From Actinomycetota bacterium (GTDB taxonomy: Bacteria > Actinomycetota > Acidimicrobiia > Acidimicrobiales > Ilumatobacteraceae), in NCBI GenBank assembly GCA_027730505.1, contig JAQCGT010000016.1, positions 1-32,366 of the forward strand: 32,366 bases of DNA. Direction: 5' to 3'. Below are positions 31,950 to 32,366 of this stretch, piece by piece. Below the pieces are notes generated by a model, which was not told where the DNA came from, did not search any database, and saw only the letters and a list, made by a program, of their open reading frames with translations. Numbering within the stretch: the stretch's first letter is position 1; the number at the start of each line of letters is the position of its first letter. The position numbers and the translations under genes were made by a program.

Positions 31950-32366
31950 TCAGATCCCGATAGCCGCCGAGATTGTCACTGATCCCAGCGCCATCGCAGC
32001 AAGAATCAACCATTCGGCGCGGTTCCGAAGTCGACGGTCAGTGGCAGCGACACCGCACATTGCCCCGAACGCTGCGCCGCCGAGATGGCCGCCCACAGAA
32101 ATTCCTGGAACGACAAAGGTGATGAAGAGGTTGAGCAGGAGAAGAGACCCGATCGGCGTTCTCATCGGGTTGATGCCCTGCCGCCAGTAGCCGATCGCGG
32201 CGAAACCCATCAACCCGAAGACGGCGCCAGATGCCCCTCCGTGAAGTCCAACTGGCTGAAGGAGCAGTGCTCCGACAGAGCCCCCGAGAAGGCTGACCAG
32301 ATAGATCGCAGTGAAACGGACCCGCCCGGTAGCCGGTTCGAGGAGCAACCCCAACTGGTACAGGAG
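31950..32366 (-). CDS. Rhomboid-family intramembrane serine protease (5' end outside window)
   Basis: C-terminal 138 residues of a rhomboid protease, running off the window edge. LYQLGLLLEPATGRVRF matches the segment after the conserved Asn/His helix. The catalytic serine motif is GASGAVFGLMG and the catalytic His lies in GGHLGGAAFG. Five or so hydrophobic helices are visible (YLVSLLGGSVGALLL, VFGLMGFAAIGYW, IGSLLLLNLFITFVV, LGGAAFGAMCGVAA, LILAAMALGSVTISAA). It should cleave transmembrane segments of unknown substrates. The start and N-terminal helices cannot be assessed here. Confidence 0.92.
   Translation of the reverse strand, partial: LLYQLGLLLEPATGRVRFTAIYLVSLLGGSVGALLLQPVGLHGGASGAVFGLMGFAAIGYWRQGINPMRTPIGSLLLLNLFITFVVPGISVGGHLGGAAFGAMCGVAATDRRLRNRAEWLILAAMALGSVTISAAIGI

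Overview
The window is a gene-dense, GC-rich stretch of an actinobacterial chromosome with almost no intergenic space. Several traits suggest the class Acidimicrobiia: a single-chain AceE-type pyruvate dehydrogenase E1, an LLM-class (F420-type) oxidoreductase, a SufU-type SUF system, secreted proteins carrying tandem 'RxLDTR' repeats, and start codons preceded by TANNNT hexamers as in leaderless actinobacterial mRNAs. This placement is inference. No tRNA, rRNA, CRISPR array, IS element or phage gene was seen, and no gene-free stretch exceeds about 80 bases.

Left part (1-5582, minus strand): a VapBC/Phd-type toxin-antitoxin pair, an MBL-fold hydrolase, a membrane fatty-acid desaturase, then sufC-sufS-sufU without sufB/sufD, and a PaaI-like thioesterase cut by the window edge. 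Plus-strand genes follow (5624-8243): an acyl-CoA dehydrogenase, two small unknowns and an alpha/beta-hydrolase-fold protein whose nucleophile serine is replaced by asparagine. aceE (8263-11004, minus) encodes pyruvate dehydrogenase E1.

Middle (11067-18692): two large secreted proteins, both with an SGNH-hydrolase-like domain and three RxLDTR repeats, flank rnhA. The larger also carries SpoIID/LytB and peptidoglycan-binding domains. An SDR dehydrogenase and argJ converge on a strong hairpin.

Right part: a minus-strand run (21577 down to 17538) encodes a TlpA-like lipoprotein, a TIGR01777-type SDR, an FAD amine-oxidase-like enzyme and ArgJ. The TlpA-like gene is the most striking item. Its frame is interrupted by one UGA at the exact position of the first Cys of the thioredoxin CxxC motif (U-L-T-C), and a hairpin with a GGUC tetraloop lies 26 nt downstream, so it is very probably a selenoprotein. 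Divergent from it is a plus-strand run (21639-27596): a small anchored protein, lipoamide dehydrogenase, a lipoyl E2 acyltransferase, a single-chain LipB-LipA fusion that would make and attach lipoate, and an M24 peptidase. With aceE, this gives a complete 2-oxoacid dehydrogenase and lipoylation set. The end holds an unknown lipoprotein, an 8-TM protein, a fatty-acyl-CoA ligase divergent from an LLM oxidoreductase, a small protein and a truncated rhomboid protease.
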